NCBI GenBank assembly: GCA_003024785.1
Contig: PUQB01000002.1
Span: 419,001 to 483,000, forward strand
DNA length: 64,000 nt
DNA from: Selaginella tamariscina
Taxonomy: Eukaryota; Streptophyta; Lycopodiopsida; Selaginellales; Selaginellaceae
Direction: 5' to 3'
In this document: piece by piece, positions 22,395 to 33,528 of the stretch
Layout of the letters: the number at the start of each line of letters is the position of its first letter
How positions within the stretch are numbered: position 1 is the stretch's first letter
Translations under genes and position numbers: made by a program
Notes under the pieces: model-generated
Databases searched by the model: none
Told to the model about the DNA's origin: nothing
What the model saw: the letters and a program-made list of their open reading frames with translations, nothing else

Positions 22395-22935
22395 TGTCAC
22401 GACCCATACAGGATACAGGATACGACATACAGGATTCACCCTACAGGATTTCGGCCGCAGGATATTCCCACAGGATATCCACAGGATATTCCTGGATATG
22501 CCAGGATATTGCAGGATATTCCTACAGGATAAGGAACCAATTTTGGCTAGTGACTAGATTAGGCTCATGACCAGATTAGCTTGGAGTTGTGAGCATAAAA
22601 GCTCCGACCTAATTGTTGTACAATCAGTTACTATCAACACCAGTCTTTCTACGATCATTCTTGTTCTTGTCTTGTCTTGTCTTGTCTTGCTCCTTTGCCT
22701 CCTGCTCTTGTCCTACTCCTGGATCCTATCCGGTTCCTGTCTTGCTCCTGAATCCTGTCCTGTTCTTGTCTCGCTCCTGAATCCTGTCCTACTCCTGATT
22801 CCTGAGGTCCCAGTTCCTATTCTGCTATCTTGCTCCCGGATCCTATCCTGATCCTGGATCCGTCCTGTTCCTGAGTCAAGCCTTCCTATCCCTGGAATCC
22901 TACTTGCTTCCTGGTTCCTGGATCGTGGCTTGACA
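22395..22935 (+). repeat. 3' LTR of the young chromovirus
   Basis: 541 bp with the same ends as the 5' LTR. The purine-rich AGGGAGGAGG just before it (about 22382-22391) is the likely plus-strand priming tract. The length difference from the 5' LTR is almost all in the ACAGGATAT repeat part of U3. Confidence 0.92.
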
Positions 22936-24468
22936 GGTGCTAAGTCTTGGGCATTTGCTCAGGTCTCATAACTAGGTGTGTTCAAGCACACTTGGCTAGG
23001 GGAGTGTCCTCCTTGAAATCCAGGGGTTGAACAACCTAAGTTTGTTAGCATGAGCCTTTTCGTGAAACACTTGCCATGTACTTAGGGTTTTCCAAACCTA
23101 GCCTTAGGGAGTTTGCTTAATAAAACACTCATGTCTGCCTACGGCGCACACTCGTGTCTTCACTAAGAATTAGCCCTAGGTCTAAGGTATGACTTGGCCA
23201 CCCAAACCCTTAGGGTTTAGTCGTGGTTCAGGGTACTTTTTGTCACCCTAAAGGGGTTGTACTCCTAAACGAGGGTGATTCCTCAAGGGGTAAGTGACGA
23301 TGCCTTAGCTCTGTCATGGGGGTATGTGTGAGACACATCTCCTTTATGGGGTTAGGGCATGAGCCTATCTAGGTCTACTGGGACAGGATCATCCTCTAGG
23401 GCTCAGGGATGGTCATTCTAGGGGACTTAGGGTAAGACTCTAAGTCTTTTGCTTAATTGGGCCCCTGAGTCAAACTCTTAGGGTTATCTTAAAAGACTTA
23501 GCGTTGCTTATGATGTCGAATGGCCACGTGTTGCCATGTGTTGGCCCTTTGGGTGATAAGAATCGTATGAAAGAAAAAAAAGGAAAAAAAGAAAAGATTA
23601 AAGAAAAAATAAAAGAAAAGAAGATCAAAAGAAACTTCTCTCATAAATTACCCAACTTTTCCACCAGTGTGAGAACCTTGACACACAACACAATAAATAT
23701 ACGAAAATAAAGAAAAAGGTATATTCTAGCTATATTTAGACTATTTTATAAGAATTTAACCACACCATAAATATCTTTAGGAACTTCTAGAATATACCAT
23801 GTTTAACCTTCGTAATTACCTTACTGTAATTTAATATTAAATCATTATGTAAAACATTTATACTAAGAAATTTTATTAATACAATCTTAGCAAGTGAGAC
23901 AATATTATTGGGATCGAATCGATAATGTTAACACCTAAAGTTTTAGTTTTGTGCATATTTACAACACAGTGAAACAATATTATTGAGATCGAGTCAGTAA
24001 TGTTAACACTAAAAGAGTTTTAATATAATGCATATGTTCAAAATGTCTCATATTAATGAAATGGTGTTAACATTATTAACACCATTTATACCAGTCAATA
24101 ATGTGTTTATAGGAGATACAGTAATTATTTCTAAAAGAAAAATACTAGGGTAATGTTTGTATTATACATTTACATACATACATACATATATATATATATT
24201 ATGTATTTATTTATATATGTAGAACATTTTGAGCTTTAACGATTATAAGATCTTGGAGCCGTCAATGAACAGGAGTTAGGAATGCATCAAATTACATGTA
24301 TATGTAACTTCGATTAACATACACATGACATGAGAGTGATAAAAATAACTGCATAACAATTAAGAATAAAGAGAGATTATTGAATAAGTTTTTGAAAGAT
24401 GTCCAATGGAAAGATAAAGAAACACACTTGTGTCACATAGAGATATACGCATATGCATTCGTTGCGTA

Positions 24469-24522
<54 letters not shown>

Positions 24523-24816
24523 TCCTTTGCACGTTTACATATAGAAGGAAAGGTGATCGCCAATCAAAAGAGCATGATATTAACGGAAAGCCATCCAAAC
24601 CCCTCATATTGTGGAGGGCCTTTGTTCAGAAAATAGATACAATAGCGTGTGTGCCTCCTAAATAAACTCAGCGTTCCAGTAGTATGTACCCCCAAACTGC
24701 TTTGTTTTTTTCCATAAGTTAGTAAAACTCGGCTGAGATAATTACCTCCTAAATAAAAGACACCCACAGAGATCCCGCTCCCACCCCCTATATTCTCCTA
24801 TCTCCCTTCCTGTCTG
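22936..24816. other. Repeat-like noncoding DNA after the chromovirus
   Basis: From 22936 to about 23500 the sequence is rich in CTTAGGG, CCTAGG and TAGGGTTT words and has no coding signal. It may be part of another repeat or LTR. A purine run of A and AAAGAAAA words lies at about 23567-23640. The stretch 23700-24450 is AT-rich with a twice-repeated segment (around 23890-23955 and 23965-24020, both with GAAACAATATTATTG-like words). A (TG)n-(GA)n microsatellite lies at about 24473-24522. Confidence 0.55.
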
Positions 24817-26155
24817 TCAGTTGTTGTTGTTGTTGTTTAATGCCTCCTCCCCACGCCGCGGTGACCGATCCCTCCCGCGGTATGGGGATCGGTCTCGTGC
24901 TCCTGCCCCTCTCGGTCCTGGGTACCGCGCAAATGTCAAGCGCAGCACGTACGAGTCCGGGTCGTTTTCATCAAACTTGTACCCTGTACCACAACACATT
25001 ATCGTCTCTCTCTCTCTACACACACACACACACACACGTATACCTTGTAATGCCTCCAAGGCCGTTGCTGCACATCTTGGATCCGCAAACTCCACAAAGC
25101 ATAGGACGATCTTCTCTCCTACAGCCTGCAATACGGAGCTTTAGAGCCACGTACACGTACACTCATACACATGGTACACCACGTATAAGTGCCCTCACAG
25201 AAGACATGTACGTTCATGCACATAAAACATGCATCATGTACACATAGACATACACGCAGACAACAAGTGTACAAATACAAACACAGTGTGTATTTACTTA
25301 CTCGCTTAGCGTCCTTATGCACCACTCGGACTTCCTTGAAACCGATGAACGGCCGAAAAATATCTGTAAAAGAAAGTAAACACAAATAAATACAAAGCTC
25401 AAAAACACACAGAAATGAAGCTTTTGCTTACGGGCAGCCTCACGACGACTACAGTCGATGGGAAGCCCGTCGACGAAGAGTGTAGCCGATGCCTCGGGAG
25501 GTAATATATCAGGCCCTCCACGGAGGATATCCTGGTCAGGTCCAGGTAAACCGAGCCTTCCTAGTGCAAAATCGTACGTTCCCAGACGTGCTGTCTGACT
25601 TAGCAGGCTCTGCTCATCAAGCACACCCAGCCCTGACGCTCCTAATGCTCCCAGACCACCCGTTGCAGTGGTCAAACTGACGAGCTCTGATGCAGTTAAC
25701 CCCTGGTAAAGCTATTCAAACAGACATACAAGTTAATACCCAAATACTACATACATAAACAATAGCACATACCCCGTTTCTTAAGAGGGATGAACCAGCA
25801 CCAAGAGACTCGTAAGCAGCCTGTGCTGCGAGGTCATCGTATGCAAGATCTCGGCTTGAGGTATACGCAGCGAGATCACGTAGAGCTCCAACGGTCCTTG
25901 AAGTACCATAGTTAGTCTTAGAAGAGGTAATATCCTCTGCACAGAAAAAGAAAACCAAAGAAAAACAAGAGAAATTAGCTAAAAGAACAGAAACCCAACA
26001 AGTATATGGAAGAATGCGATCAATCAATGAATGAACAAAAACAAAATTTGGGTGAAGAACACACCCCTTCTGTCGTTGCCGAAATGCCAGTTAGCCGTGA
26101 AGTCAGTCATATCGTCAGGTTCCCGTTCCTCGGTCCAGTTATACCTGCAGCGCAG
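24817..26155 (-). CDS. RRM RNA-binding protein (nuclear-speckle/RBPMS-like)
   Basis: A spliced minus-strand gene. Exons read from right to left: about 26062-26155 (...YNWTEEREPDD), about 25787-25935 (EDITSSKTNYGTSRTVGALR), about 25432-25711 (Gly/Leu-rich, ending ILPPEASATLFVDGLP), about 25308-25361 (IFRPFIGFKEVRVVHKDAKR), about 25049-25129 (EKIVLCFVEFADPRCAATAL) and about 24817-24984 (YKFDENDPDSYVLRLTFARY, then an Arg/Asp/Ser-rich tail ending in six Asn). One RRM is spread over the last four exons: RNP2 is LFVDGLP and RNP1 is LCFVEF. This layout and the ALQGYKFDE..LRLTFA ending fit plant nuclear-speckle RNA-binding proteins, which act in mRNA processing. Introns are GT-AG. The first coding exon and start codon were not resolved. 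The neighbouring gene starts 0.6 kb away on the other strand. Confidence 0.75.
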
Positions 26156-26768
26156 CGATCACTATTCTTCGGAGTTCATGAAGACAAAGAGAAAGACAAA
26201 CCGCACACTTGTGCGGATTTTGCGCCTAACCCTCTGACCCTAACCCTCCGAAGAGAAACACACAAACTGTAGCTCACTGCGAGCTCTATACCTCTCGAGC
26301 ACAGGAACCCATGTACAGTAAGGAGAGGGAAACATGAAATTTCCCATTTTTCTATGAAAACCCAGCAAAATGCAAGGCGCTGTGTAACCGGACGGCAATG
26401 TGGGCTTACCTGGATTGCCCTCTGAGGAACGGGAGCCAAGGATCCAACGCGCCGCTTCCCGCCGTTCCCTCTTCTCTTCCGCGCACGCAGACGAACGCAC
26501 CTCAAAACTCTGCGCTAGGGCTTCCGGCAAGTTACAAAAGAAATGCCACGTGCCTCTCCATCCCACCGTCCACGTCACATGGCACATTTTCCTCAGTGGC
26601 TCCGACCTGGATCGCTGACGTGGGATACTGTTTCTTCTCCTGTTTCTGTTTCGAGCACCCAGGCGCTTCCTTGGGTACGTATCTCCCCTCTTCTGCAACC
26701 CATTACGTTCTTTTGTATATATATATTATATGAATATATATAATTTGTGTGTATTTTTTAGTTGGGAT

Positions 26769-27889
26769 ATGAGTTCATACGGAGCTGATGAAGAAATCTC
26801 GGTCAGACCGAAGCTTAACTTGCAACCCAGAAGCTTGGATGCGGATCTTGCACCCAATATTCCCATGAAGTATGCCAACAAGGTTGGTTTTATATATTAT
26901 CCATCCTAACATAACCTATGTTTGTTTAAACTAGCTATGGATGCAACTAGCAGTTTTCTAATATATTTATCGTATCTAGTGCACACATATAATAAGGAAT
27001 TTTAGTTGTTTAGTGAAAGAGAATATGTTAAGACTGTGTGTAGCCAAGTCCATTTGGAGCTGCACGACCCAGAGAGCAAGTCATTGCTGAGAGAGAGGGG
27101 AAGAAAGAGACCGAGGTTCTTAAGGAGCAAGCTCAGAAAGAATGGAAGGGAAATGTGAGTACTACGCATATATGTGTGTGTTGTGTGTGTGTGACGTCTC
27201 TTGTTAACTGCAGATTATATTGACTGAGCTACAAAGAGAAGAGAAGAAGGCTGCGGAAGCTGAGCTCGCATTTGCTCGAAGGGAGCTTGATGCTGAGGTT
27301 GATCCGGTCAAAGTTAAGATTCTCAAGGAGGAGGTCATGTTGAAAGAAAGGAAGCTCGACGGTCTTTTATCATCATTTGAGGCAAGTTCTATACATGTAT
27401 GTGTGTGTGTGTGTGTGTGGTGTTGTAGAAACTAAGTGGGATTTTGTTAACTTCAGAAGTTAGCTCTTCAAACTGCTCAATCCGGGGCATTAGACGGTCT
27501 TATGACAAGAAACGTAGTGATGAACGACCACTTAATGGTTTAGAGAGTCAGGATGGATTTATCAACTTCTCTAAGTCCGTGGACGAGATTCATATGGTCG
27601 TGCTAACCAGAACCAATGCTTCACCTGCGGAGAGGTATGTGTACACACGTACGTACATCGAGATATACACATGTTTACTAATTAATAAACTGTTCAGTTT
27701 GGCCATTTCTCTCGAGAGTGTAGCAGAAACAGCAACTACAGAGGCCGTCCCTGCTTTACCTGTGGACAAGAAGGTCACTACTCTCGAGATTGCCCCATTC
27801 TGTGTGGCCTCTACGGGAGCTACAACTACACACCAGACTTCCCATGCACATACGAACACAAAGCAGAAGATGGAGGGGCATACTATTGA
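26769..27889 (+). CDS. eIF4B-like protein with two C-terminal CCHC zinc knuckles
   Basis: The start at 26769 gives MSSYGADEEISVRPKLNLQP. The next exon begins PSPFGAARPREQVIAEREGK, the 'PFGAARPRE' word seen in plant eIF4B-type translation factors. A charged helical exon follows (27214-27380: ILTELQREEKKAAEAELAFA, then EEVMLKERKLDGLL). A later exon pair holds two CCHC knuckles: QCFTCGE joined across an intron to FGHFSREC, then CFTCGQEGHYSRDC, both with exact CX2CX4HX4C spacing. The stop is at 27889. The joint between about 27480 and 27590 is unclear; a short intron or a frame slip is needed there. eIF4B helps eIF4A unwind mRNA and CCHC knuckles bind single-stranded nucleic acid, so an RNA-binding role is likely. 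The CCHC part could also belong to a second gene. Confidence 0.55.
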
Positions 27890-27929
27890 TACATGTATGT
27901 ATGTCCACATCTTAATGCATGTTTATTCA

Positions 27930-28558
27930 TTAGAATGGTCTTTGACCATTGTTTCCAGGGGGATAATAGTTACAAGTCATGAAAACATCCCCATCTGTAC
28001 AGACAGTTCTCGCACATCCAACCCTCTGAGAGATTCTGGCACCTGAGTGTAATGCCCACACGCATTGTAATACAGGCATGTGTTACTGCCATAATCATAC
28101 CATCTCCGCTCGTTCATCCATGAGTTCACCGCATCATACGGACTCCAGTTCCGTCCGCTTCCCCAGAAGATGTTTCCCCATACGGACCTCCGGAGTGTCT
28201 CAGAAGGCACGCTCCAAACACGCGCTGCCTGTTCGCCCAGTTTTGCGCGAATGCTGCAAGTCGGTTGTCCCAGATCAATGGAGGAACACCATTGAGCTCT
28301 TGCTGCATTCTGGGGACCTAAGAACTGCTGTGCAAGTGAAGGAAAGAAGGACGCAGATGTAAAGCTTGTACCAGTCACCATAAGAGGATGAGTAGTACAC
28401 ATCGTATTGAAGTCCCCATCTGGAGGAAAGATGGGATGTGTTACTTTGGGAAAGACAGAGTTTACAAGCAACTCATTCTGCTTAAGTGACCTAACACTGA
28501 AGAATGCCACCATGGAAAGATGAAGAACAGCACGAGGCCAGTAAGTTGAGACAGACAC
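27930..28558 (-). pseudogene. PR-1 (CAP-domain) pathogenesis-related protein, frame disrupted
   Basis: CAP-domain PR-1 proteins are small secreted proteins induced in plant defence. The start at 28558 gives a hydrophobic leader (AVLHLSMVAFFSV). The conserved parts then follow in order but in shifting frames: [31 protein letters not shown] with [28 protein letters not shown] with CGHYTQV, and GCARTVCTDGDVFMTCNYYP ending GQRPF at 27930. Three frame changes lie between these blocks (near 28310, 28170 and 28040). The sequence blocks are well conserved, so this is either a young pseudogene or a gene with sequence errors. It is convergent with the eIF4B-like gene 40 bp away. Confidence 0.75.
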
Positions 28559-29134
28559 AGGTTACAGTGGCTTTAAATTCAAATCCTTATAAATTTCCCT
28601 CCAAAGGAAGCTTTTTGAAATAATTTGAATGTTTTTTATGGCAGCCTTTGATACTGACATGTCGTGCTGATTATGTTCACATGGTGTCATTTACACCTTT
28701 TGGTAAGTACATACGCTCTTGCTCTGCTGTTCATAAGATCATACATGTACGTATTTCAACAGCCAGCAGTATACGTACAAAGTATGCATAAATTCACACA
28801 GTAAAGCAGTCCAGAGTCTGTTGAGGAAAACTACAAAGACTTAATCTGGGTCCGTACGGGATTGCGACTACATGTTTCTAGTACTTAGTTGGTTGATTGT
28901 GTGTCCCACTCATAATCCTGAAGTGGACTTCAGATTATGCGTGTGGATATGTATATGTCGTCTACGGCCTCACCAACCAACTCTATTATTAAACTGCCTG
29001 CATACAACAGAGGGCGTTGTGCTTGAATATTTGTATCTTATTTTGCTCAGTTAGCCTGAAAAATCACAATAATATCCACTAATCCTACCCACAAGAATGT
29101 ATAATACAGTTGAGAACGAATGTATGTGGTGAGT
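28559..29134. other. Spacer between PR-1 and GPAT
   Basis: It holds the likely promoter of the PR-1 gene and the 3' UTR of the GPAT gene, both on the minus strand. No further gene was seen. Confidence 0.5.
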
Positions 29135-30955
29135 TTACCATTGAAGCAGCCTCTTTGGCTGCACACTGGAAGCATTAACAACCCCGTCGTTCCCTGCAAG
29201 AATCCGATACTTATCCTTCCTACTGTACGTCGTGCACTCGTAACCGAGTGCATCAGCCAGCTGCTTCTGTACACAGTGTGCCACCTCGAAGCTTGTCTTC
29301 CCGGCGGAGCACGTATGCTCGGGTGGAAGGCGGTCCAGAAACTCGATCTGGTAACTTGGAAACGGATTTATAAGAAAGAAGAGAGGATCAAAGGCCTTGT
29401 ATCCTCTCGCAGTGGATCCATGAAAGAACTGAAACTTGACCGTGACTGCTACCGGAACAATGATATCTGTGAGCTCGGCGAACAGGGAACTGAACCTGAG
29501 TAAGTATGGCTCCCGACAAGTGGTGCCCTCTGGACAAACTGCCAGATCTCCTTGCTGGAGAAGACTCGATATCGCTCTGGCATCCTGCTCTCTGCATCTT
29601 GTGAGACGCATTGTTTTGATCGGTGCCAGTATCTCTGATATCCAGCTGATGCTGTAGGTGACTGCAGTTACTCTCCGGCTCACACATACGGATAAGAAGA
29701 GTGGATCCACAAGCATTCTGTGAGTGCACACAAACAACACTCCGTGACCGTTTATTTTGGCCGCAGCAGGCGGGTTTCCCTTCAATCGTATTCTTATTCC
29801 CAGAACTGCCTCTAAGAACCCGGCAAGCGGAACACTGGAGTGAGGACTGCAACTAATACGCGAGGAATTGCAACGAGAAACCCGAATGGAAGCCACAGGA
29901 AGATGACGAGTGCAGTGAATGGAGTCGGACGGATTGCGAATCTACCGTCGTGGAAGATGAGTGGCTTCAGGTAGTTCTCCCGTGGAACCGGTGGTACCTC
30001 TTTGTTGCTTGCTACAGTGTATACTTCCTGAGATAGTATCACGTATCAGATTAAGAAAGCATACAGTGTAGGGAAACTTCTATAACTTACATGTTTTCAC
30101 GGGGCTCACCTTGCAAATAAGAAGGAATGAGGAGTCTTCCGCTTGGTTGTGTCCAACACCGATGCTTGGTGCACGGTCCCGAAAGAACCCCTTCACCGCT
30201 TGCTCTCTGTCACGACCCAGAAGGATTCCATTCACCGCGAGCCCGGTGTAAAATCCACTACTAGTCACTTGCAATTCGGTGCCTAGAACACGTTCGACAC
30301 CCAGAAACTCACATAGAAACGGCTCCACCATGATCCGAGGATTCACGGTGCAAATGTAGCGCTTACCACAGGAAACAAACACCCGGTAAGCCTGGGGATG
30401 CATATCCTCGAGGTAGAACTTGGGCAGCACTGCGTGACAGGCACTTGTGGCCGAGGATTCATGTACTCCACAGAACGTGATGAAGATCATCACACGCATT
30501 GCCAGAGATTGGGATATGAATCTGCCAGTGAAGGCTATGAATGGGTACATTGCGAGAAGGAGAAATGCACGAGGAAATCCACCGCCGGCTTCGAATGCTA
30601 CGAGAAAGAAGTATGGAAACGAGCTCCTGGAACGCAGCAGCGTGCCATCGAGATCCGAGAGGACGCTCTTGGTGGAGAGGTTGTCACCTGTGCAACTCTC
30701 AATGGGCTCGCCCAGGAATGTAGTAGCAAACAAAGAAGAAGCCGGCGGTTGATGCTTGTGTTGCCTTGCCATAGACTTAGAGAAGTGTCTAATCCATGAA
30801 TTGACATGAACAAGCAGGTACCAGATGGCCAAGAAATCCTCCAATCCAACGAAGTACTTCATTTTCTTAACCGCCCCTTTCTGAGCCCTTAATGGCGCCC
30901 TTTTAAAACAACATGAAAATTTTCTATGTTTCTTCCCCCTTTTTAAGGCACCCAA
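29135..30955 (-). CDS. Glycerol-3-phosphate sn-2 acyltransferase (land-plant GPAT family)
   Basis: These ER enzymes transfer acyl groups to glycerol-3-phosphate for cutin or suberin precursors. Exon 1 (about 30108-30955) holds the N-terminal HAD-like phosphatase region with VLSDLDGTLL (DxDGT motif). Exon 2 (29135 to about 30027) begins EVYTVASNKEVPPVPRENYL. It has two hydrophobic stretches and the acyltransferase motifs VCTHRMLVDP (HX4D) and CPEGTTCREPYLLRFSSLF (EGTT). In family members with phosphatase activity the third HAD motif reads GDxxxD-like; here it is VGHNQAEDSSFLLICKE, so the phosphatase is probably weak or absent. Near 29822 the frame slips by one base inside conserved sequence (VFRLP to GFLEAVLGIRIRL) at a G/C-run, possibly a sequence error. 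Length, about 540 residues, is normal. Confidence 0.85.
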
Positions 30956-31433
30956 TCACGAACGGGCTAGGTTTCACATGATTTAGTTTGTTAAGAACCG
31001 GTCAAGCGCGGTGGAATATTCACCGGCACGCGGTGGTATCTTCGTGGTCAACGGCAGGTTTCTGGTTGGTTGGCCAGATCGCTGACTTTTTTCGTGTGTA
31101 TTAAACCACCTCCACGCATGTTTGAACATAAAATTATAATAAACTTAAATATTCAATGTTAATTACAGCTGGCTTTCCTGCATGCCGCGCGTCCTGTCCA
31201 CTGCTTTTGCTTCTGCACGACACTCATTAAAACCGTCTCGGCTGTCACTTCTGTTTGTAACTATTAAATTTTTAAAATTTCTTCCGGCAGTGCTCCGCAT
31301 ATTCATCGTATCTTCACATCTCCATAATATACCGGTATATTCTAGGGTTCAGTGGTCATTATAATAGTGTTACAATGTTGCCCTAGAATGTACTAGCAAT
31401 GGCAGATGCAGTAGTCATGGACGAGGAAGAGGA

Positions 31434-32747
31434 ATGGCGGGAGGAAGAAGAAGCATCATCGGCTGTAGAAACAGGTTGTTGCTCATCCCAATCAATCCCG
31501 CTCTTCGCCCATGCACTCTCTCTTCTCAACTCGTTCCCCACACCCCGCGGGACGATTCCACTGCTGCCCTCTTCTCCTCCGTGCACAACCCAAATCCCCA
31601 GGAAATCCCCTCGGACCTCATCCGATCCATCCTCCCCGCCGAGGCATGCGGAAGAAACGAAGAGCCCAACAAGACCATCAACAGCAGCAGCGAGAACAAC
31701 AATGCCCAGAAGAAGATACGATCCAAGAACTGGACGCGTCTAGAGATGCTCAAGCTCATCCGTCTCCGAACAGACTACGAGCCCAAGTTCACGGGCCACG
31801 GAGGTAAGAAAATGGAGCTGTGGGATGAGATCTCTGAAGCATTGAACCGTGAGGGGATCTCTAGAGATGGGCAGCAATGCAGGGACAAGTGGGAGAAGCT
31901 CTGTGCAAACTATAAGGACGTCCGAGATGGGACCAAGATGAAGGAAGATTTTGCACTCTTCGATGTTCTTCATCCCGTTCTCTCTGGTAAGTTGGGTATG
32001 CCTAAGAAGGCTCAGAACCCCGGGAACTGCCTGTCCGACGACGGTACTCTCTTTGAGGAAGAGGTTATTGTAAATGCGAGTGAGAATGCACCTCGGGCAC
32101 CCTCGAAGAAGAAGCGGAGAGTTCTTAAATACGTACCTGTAGCCGATGCAGCAGTGGTGCAAAGCTTGGTAGAGAGCGTTGTCCAGAGACATCAGAGGTT
32201 CTTCAAGGAGCTTTTAGACTCTCTGGAGAGAAGAGAGCAAGCTCGGGAGCAGGCAAGACAGGAAAGAGAAGAACAGTGGAGGGCAGAGGACCGTGCTCAG
32301 AGGATGGCGTTCAGCAATGCCATGATCATACTGGTGCAGAAGCTGCTTGGGGAGGATAAAAGTGGTACCAACTTTGCCCAGGAGCACAACTGTAAGAACA
32401 ACCAGGAGAACCTATTGACAACGGGGAAGAAGAGGAGCAAGAACTGGAAACGTGCAGAAGTCCTCCAGCTTATCAAAGTAAGAACTGAGATGGAGACGCA
32501 GTTTGCAAGTGGGATTAGACGGGCAGCTGTGTGGGACGAGCTAGCGGAGGTGCTCATGAAGCAGGGGATTACCAGGGATGGGAAACAATGTAGGGAGAAA
32601 TGGGATAAGCTGATTGCTGCATACAAGGAGGTTACTGACGGGGTTAAGAACGGGGCTGATATGCCTTACTTTGTAGAGCTGTCTGCTGCTCTTAGAAGGC
32701 CTGTTCAATCTATGGAACTTCTTCCACTGGACAATGGAGCTGTCTAA
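31434..32747 (+). CDS. Two-domain trihelix transcription factor (GT-2 type)
   Basis: A single-exon gene with two trihelix (Myb/SANT-like) DNA-binding domains. The first, at residues about 95-170, starts KIRSKNWTRLEMLKLIRLRT and contains QCRDKWEKLCANYKDVRDG. The second, at residues about 333-405, starts KRSKNWKRAEVLQLIKVRTE and contains QCREKWDKLIAAYKEVTDG. Between them is a charged coiled coil (ERREQAREQARQEREEQWRA). This domain-coil-domain order is typical of GT-2 clade factors, which bind GT elements in light and stress genes. The start is uncertain: an ATG at 31399 opens an acidic N-terminus (MADAVVMDEEEEWREEEEAS) in another frame that would need one slip near the C-rich stretch at 31545. 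The frame from 31434 is open throughout. It is divergent from GPAT, with 0.48 kb between starts. Confidence 0.85.
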   Translation: MAGGRRSIIGCRNRLLLIPINPALRPCTLSSQLVPHTPRDDSTAALFSSVHNPNPQEIPSDLIRSILPAEACGRNEEPNKTINSSSENNNAQKKIRSKNWTRLEMLKLIRLRTDYEPKFTGHGGKKMELWDEISEALNREGISRDGQQCRDKWEKLCANYKDVRDGTKMKEDFALFDVLHPVLSGKLGMPKKAQNPGNCLSDDGTLFEEEVIVNASENAPRAPSKKKRRVLKYVPVADAAVVQSLVESVVQRHQRFFKELLDSLERREQAREQARQEREEQWRAEDRAQRMAFSNAMIILVQKLLGEDKSGTNFAQEHNCKNNQENLLTTGKKRSKNWKRAEVLQLIKVRTEMETQFASGIRRAAVWDELAEVLMKQGITRDGKQCREKWDKLIAAYKEVTDGVKNGADMPYFVELSAALRRPVQSMELLPLDNGAV

Positions 32748-33081
32748 AGCGCTTGTACATGGATAGACATGTTTTAACTAGTTTATTTCACTATCTATGT
32801 ATATGTATGCAGATACACATAACATATACATACACATACTTACCAATTCCAACAGTATTGGTGTGCCTTGTTTGTTATGGACTTGGTCATTGTTCATCTG
32901 TAAAACATGACTTCATTTCTTAAAGGTTAAGTTATGTTTCTCACCTATATCTCCTCTACAAGATAATATGCGGTGTCATCTAATCTACACTCAAACGAGA
33001 AGAGCGTTTCTAAACAACTCAATTGTACAAAAAGCTGTTCCATTAAATGTGTGCATGCGTGCGTGATGTACACACACACAC

Positions 33082-33122
<41 letters not shown>

Positions 33123-33497
33123 CACACCTTACATCGTCAGAGATGAAAATGGGACACAACCGCCAGCTTATAAAAACACTACAATACACATCCAACAAGA
33201 TGCAGAACACTAAATACTTGGCACACATCCTTCAGCTGCCTCAGTTAGGTAAGTAAGACTCTCCGTGCTAATAAAAAGGTTCACAAACTTCTCTTGAGAA
33301 AAATAACTGTGTGTGTGTGTGGTGTGTGTGTGTGTGTGTTGTTACGTTGACTTATGAGTTCCAGATATAAGAAACAAAGACTTACTGTCTACAATTCTTC
33401 AGCAATCCAGGATCTTCTAAATAACTTGCTTAACGTATAAAATGTATGAACATAACTGATGCTTAAGAGGGTTAAGTTAAATACAAACCAAGTTGCA

Positions 33498-33528
<31 letters not shown>

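Larger units (their letters stand above)
16733..22935 (+). mobile_element. Young Ty3/gypsy chromovirus with two LTRs, nearly whole
   Basis: A 6.2-kb element bounded by TGTCACGACC...GGCTTGACA LTRs. Inside are a gag frame (17406 onward) and one long open pol frame (18394-22383). Gag is of the sushi/Tf1 kind (words ISMPEKFSGNRADFQGFLNQ, LASLLSGSPRAW) followed by a CCHC knuckle near 18262. Pol shows protease, reverse transcriptase, RNase H, integrase and a C-terminal chromodomain. The two LTRs are almost identical outside a repeat-rich part of U3, so the insertion is recent. It looks close to whole, with about one break in the gag region. No target-site duplication is visible. It abuts the older antisense gypsy copy on its left. 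Confidence 0.93.

Noticed and set aside
22936-23500. Continuation of the antisense gypsy element beyond the young chromovirus
   Set aside because: No gag-like frame or LTR ends could be seen on the minus strand here. The TAGGG-rich sequence remains unassigned.
22936-23500. Interstitial telomere repeat array
   Set aside because: CTTAGGG and TAGGGTTT words are scattered and irregular, not in tandem TTTAGGG units.
26240-26700. Minus-strand Arg-rich frame as a gene
   Set aside because: It lies in the divergent promoter/5' region between the RRM and eIF4B-like genes and shows no family resemblance. It may hold an unplaced first exon of the RRM gene.
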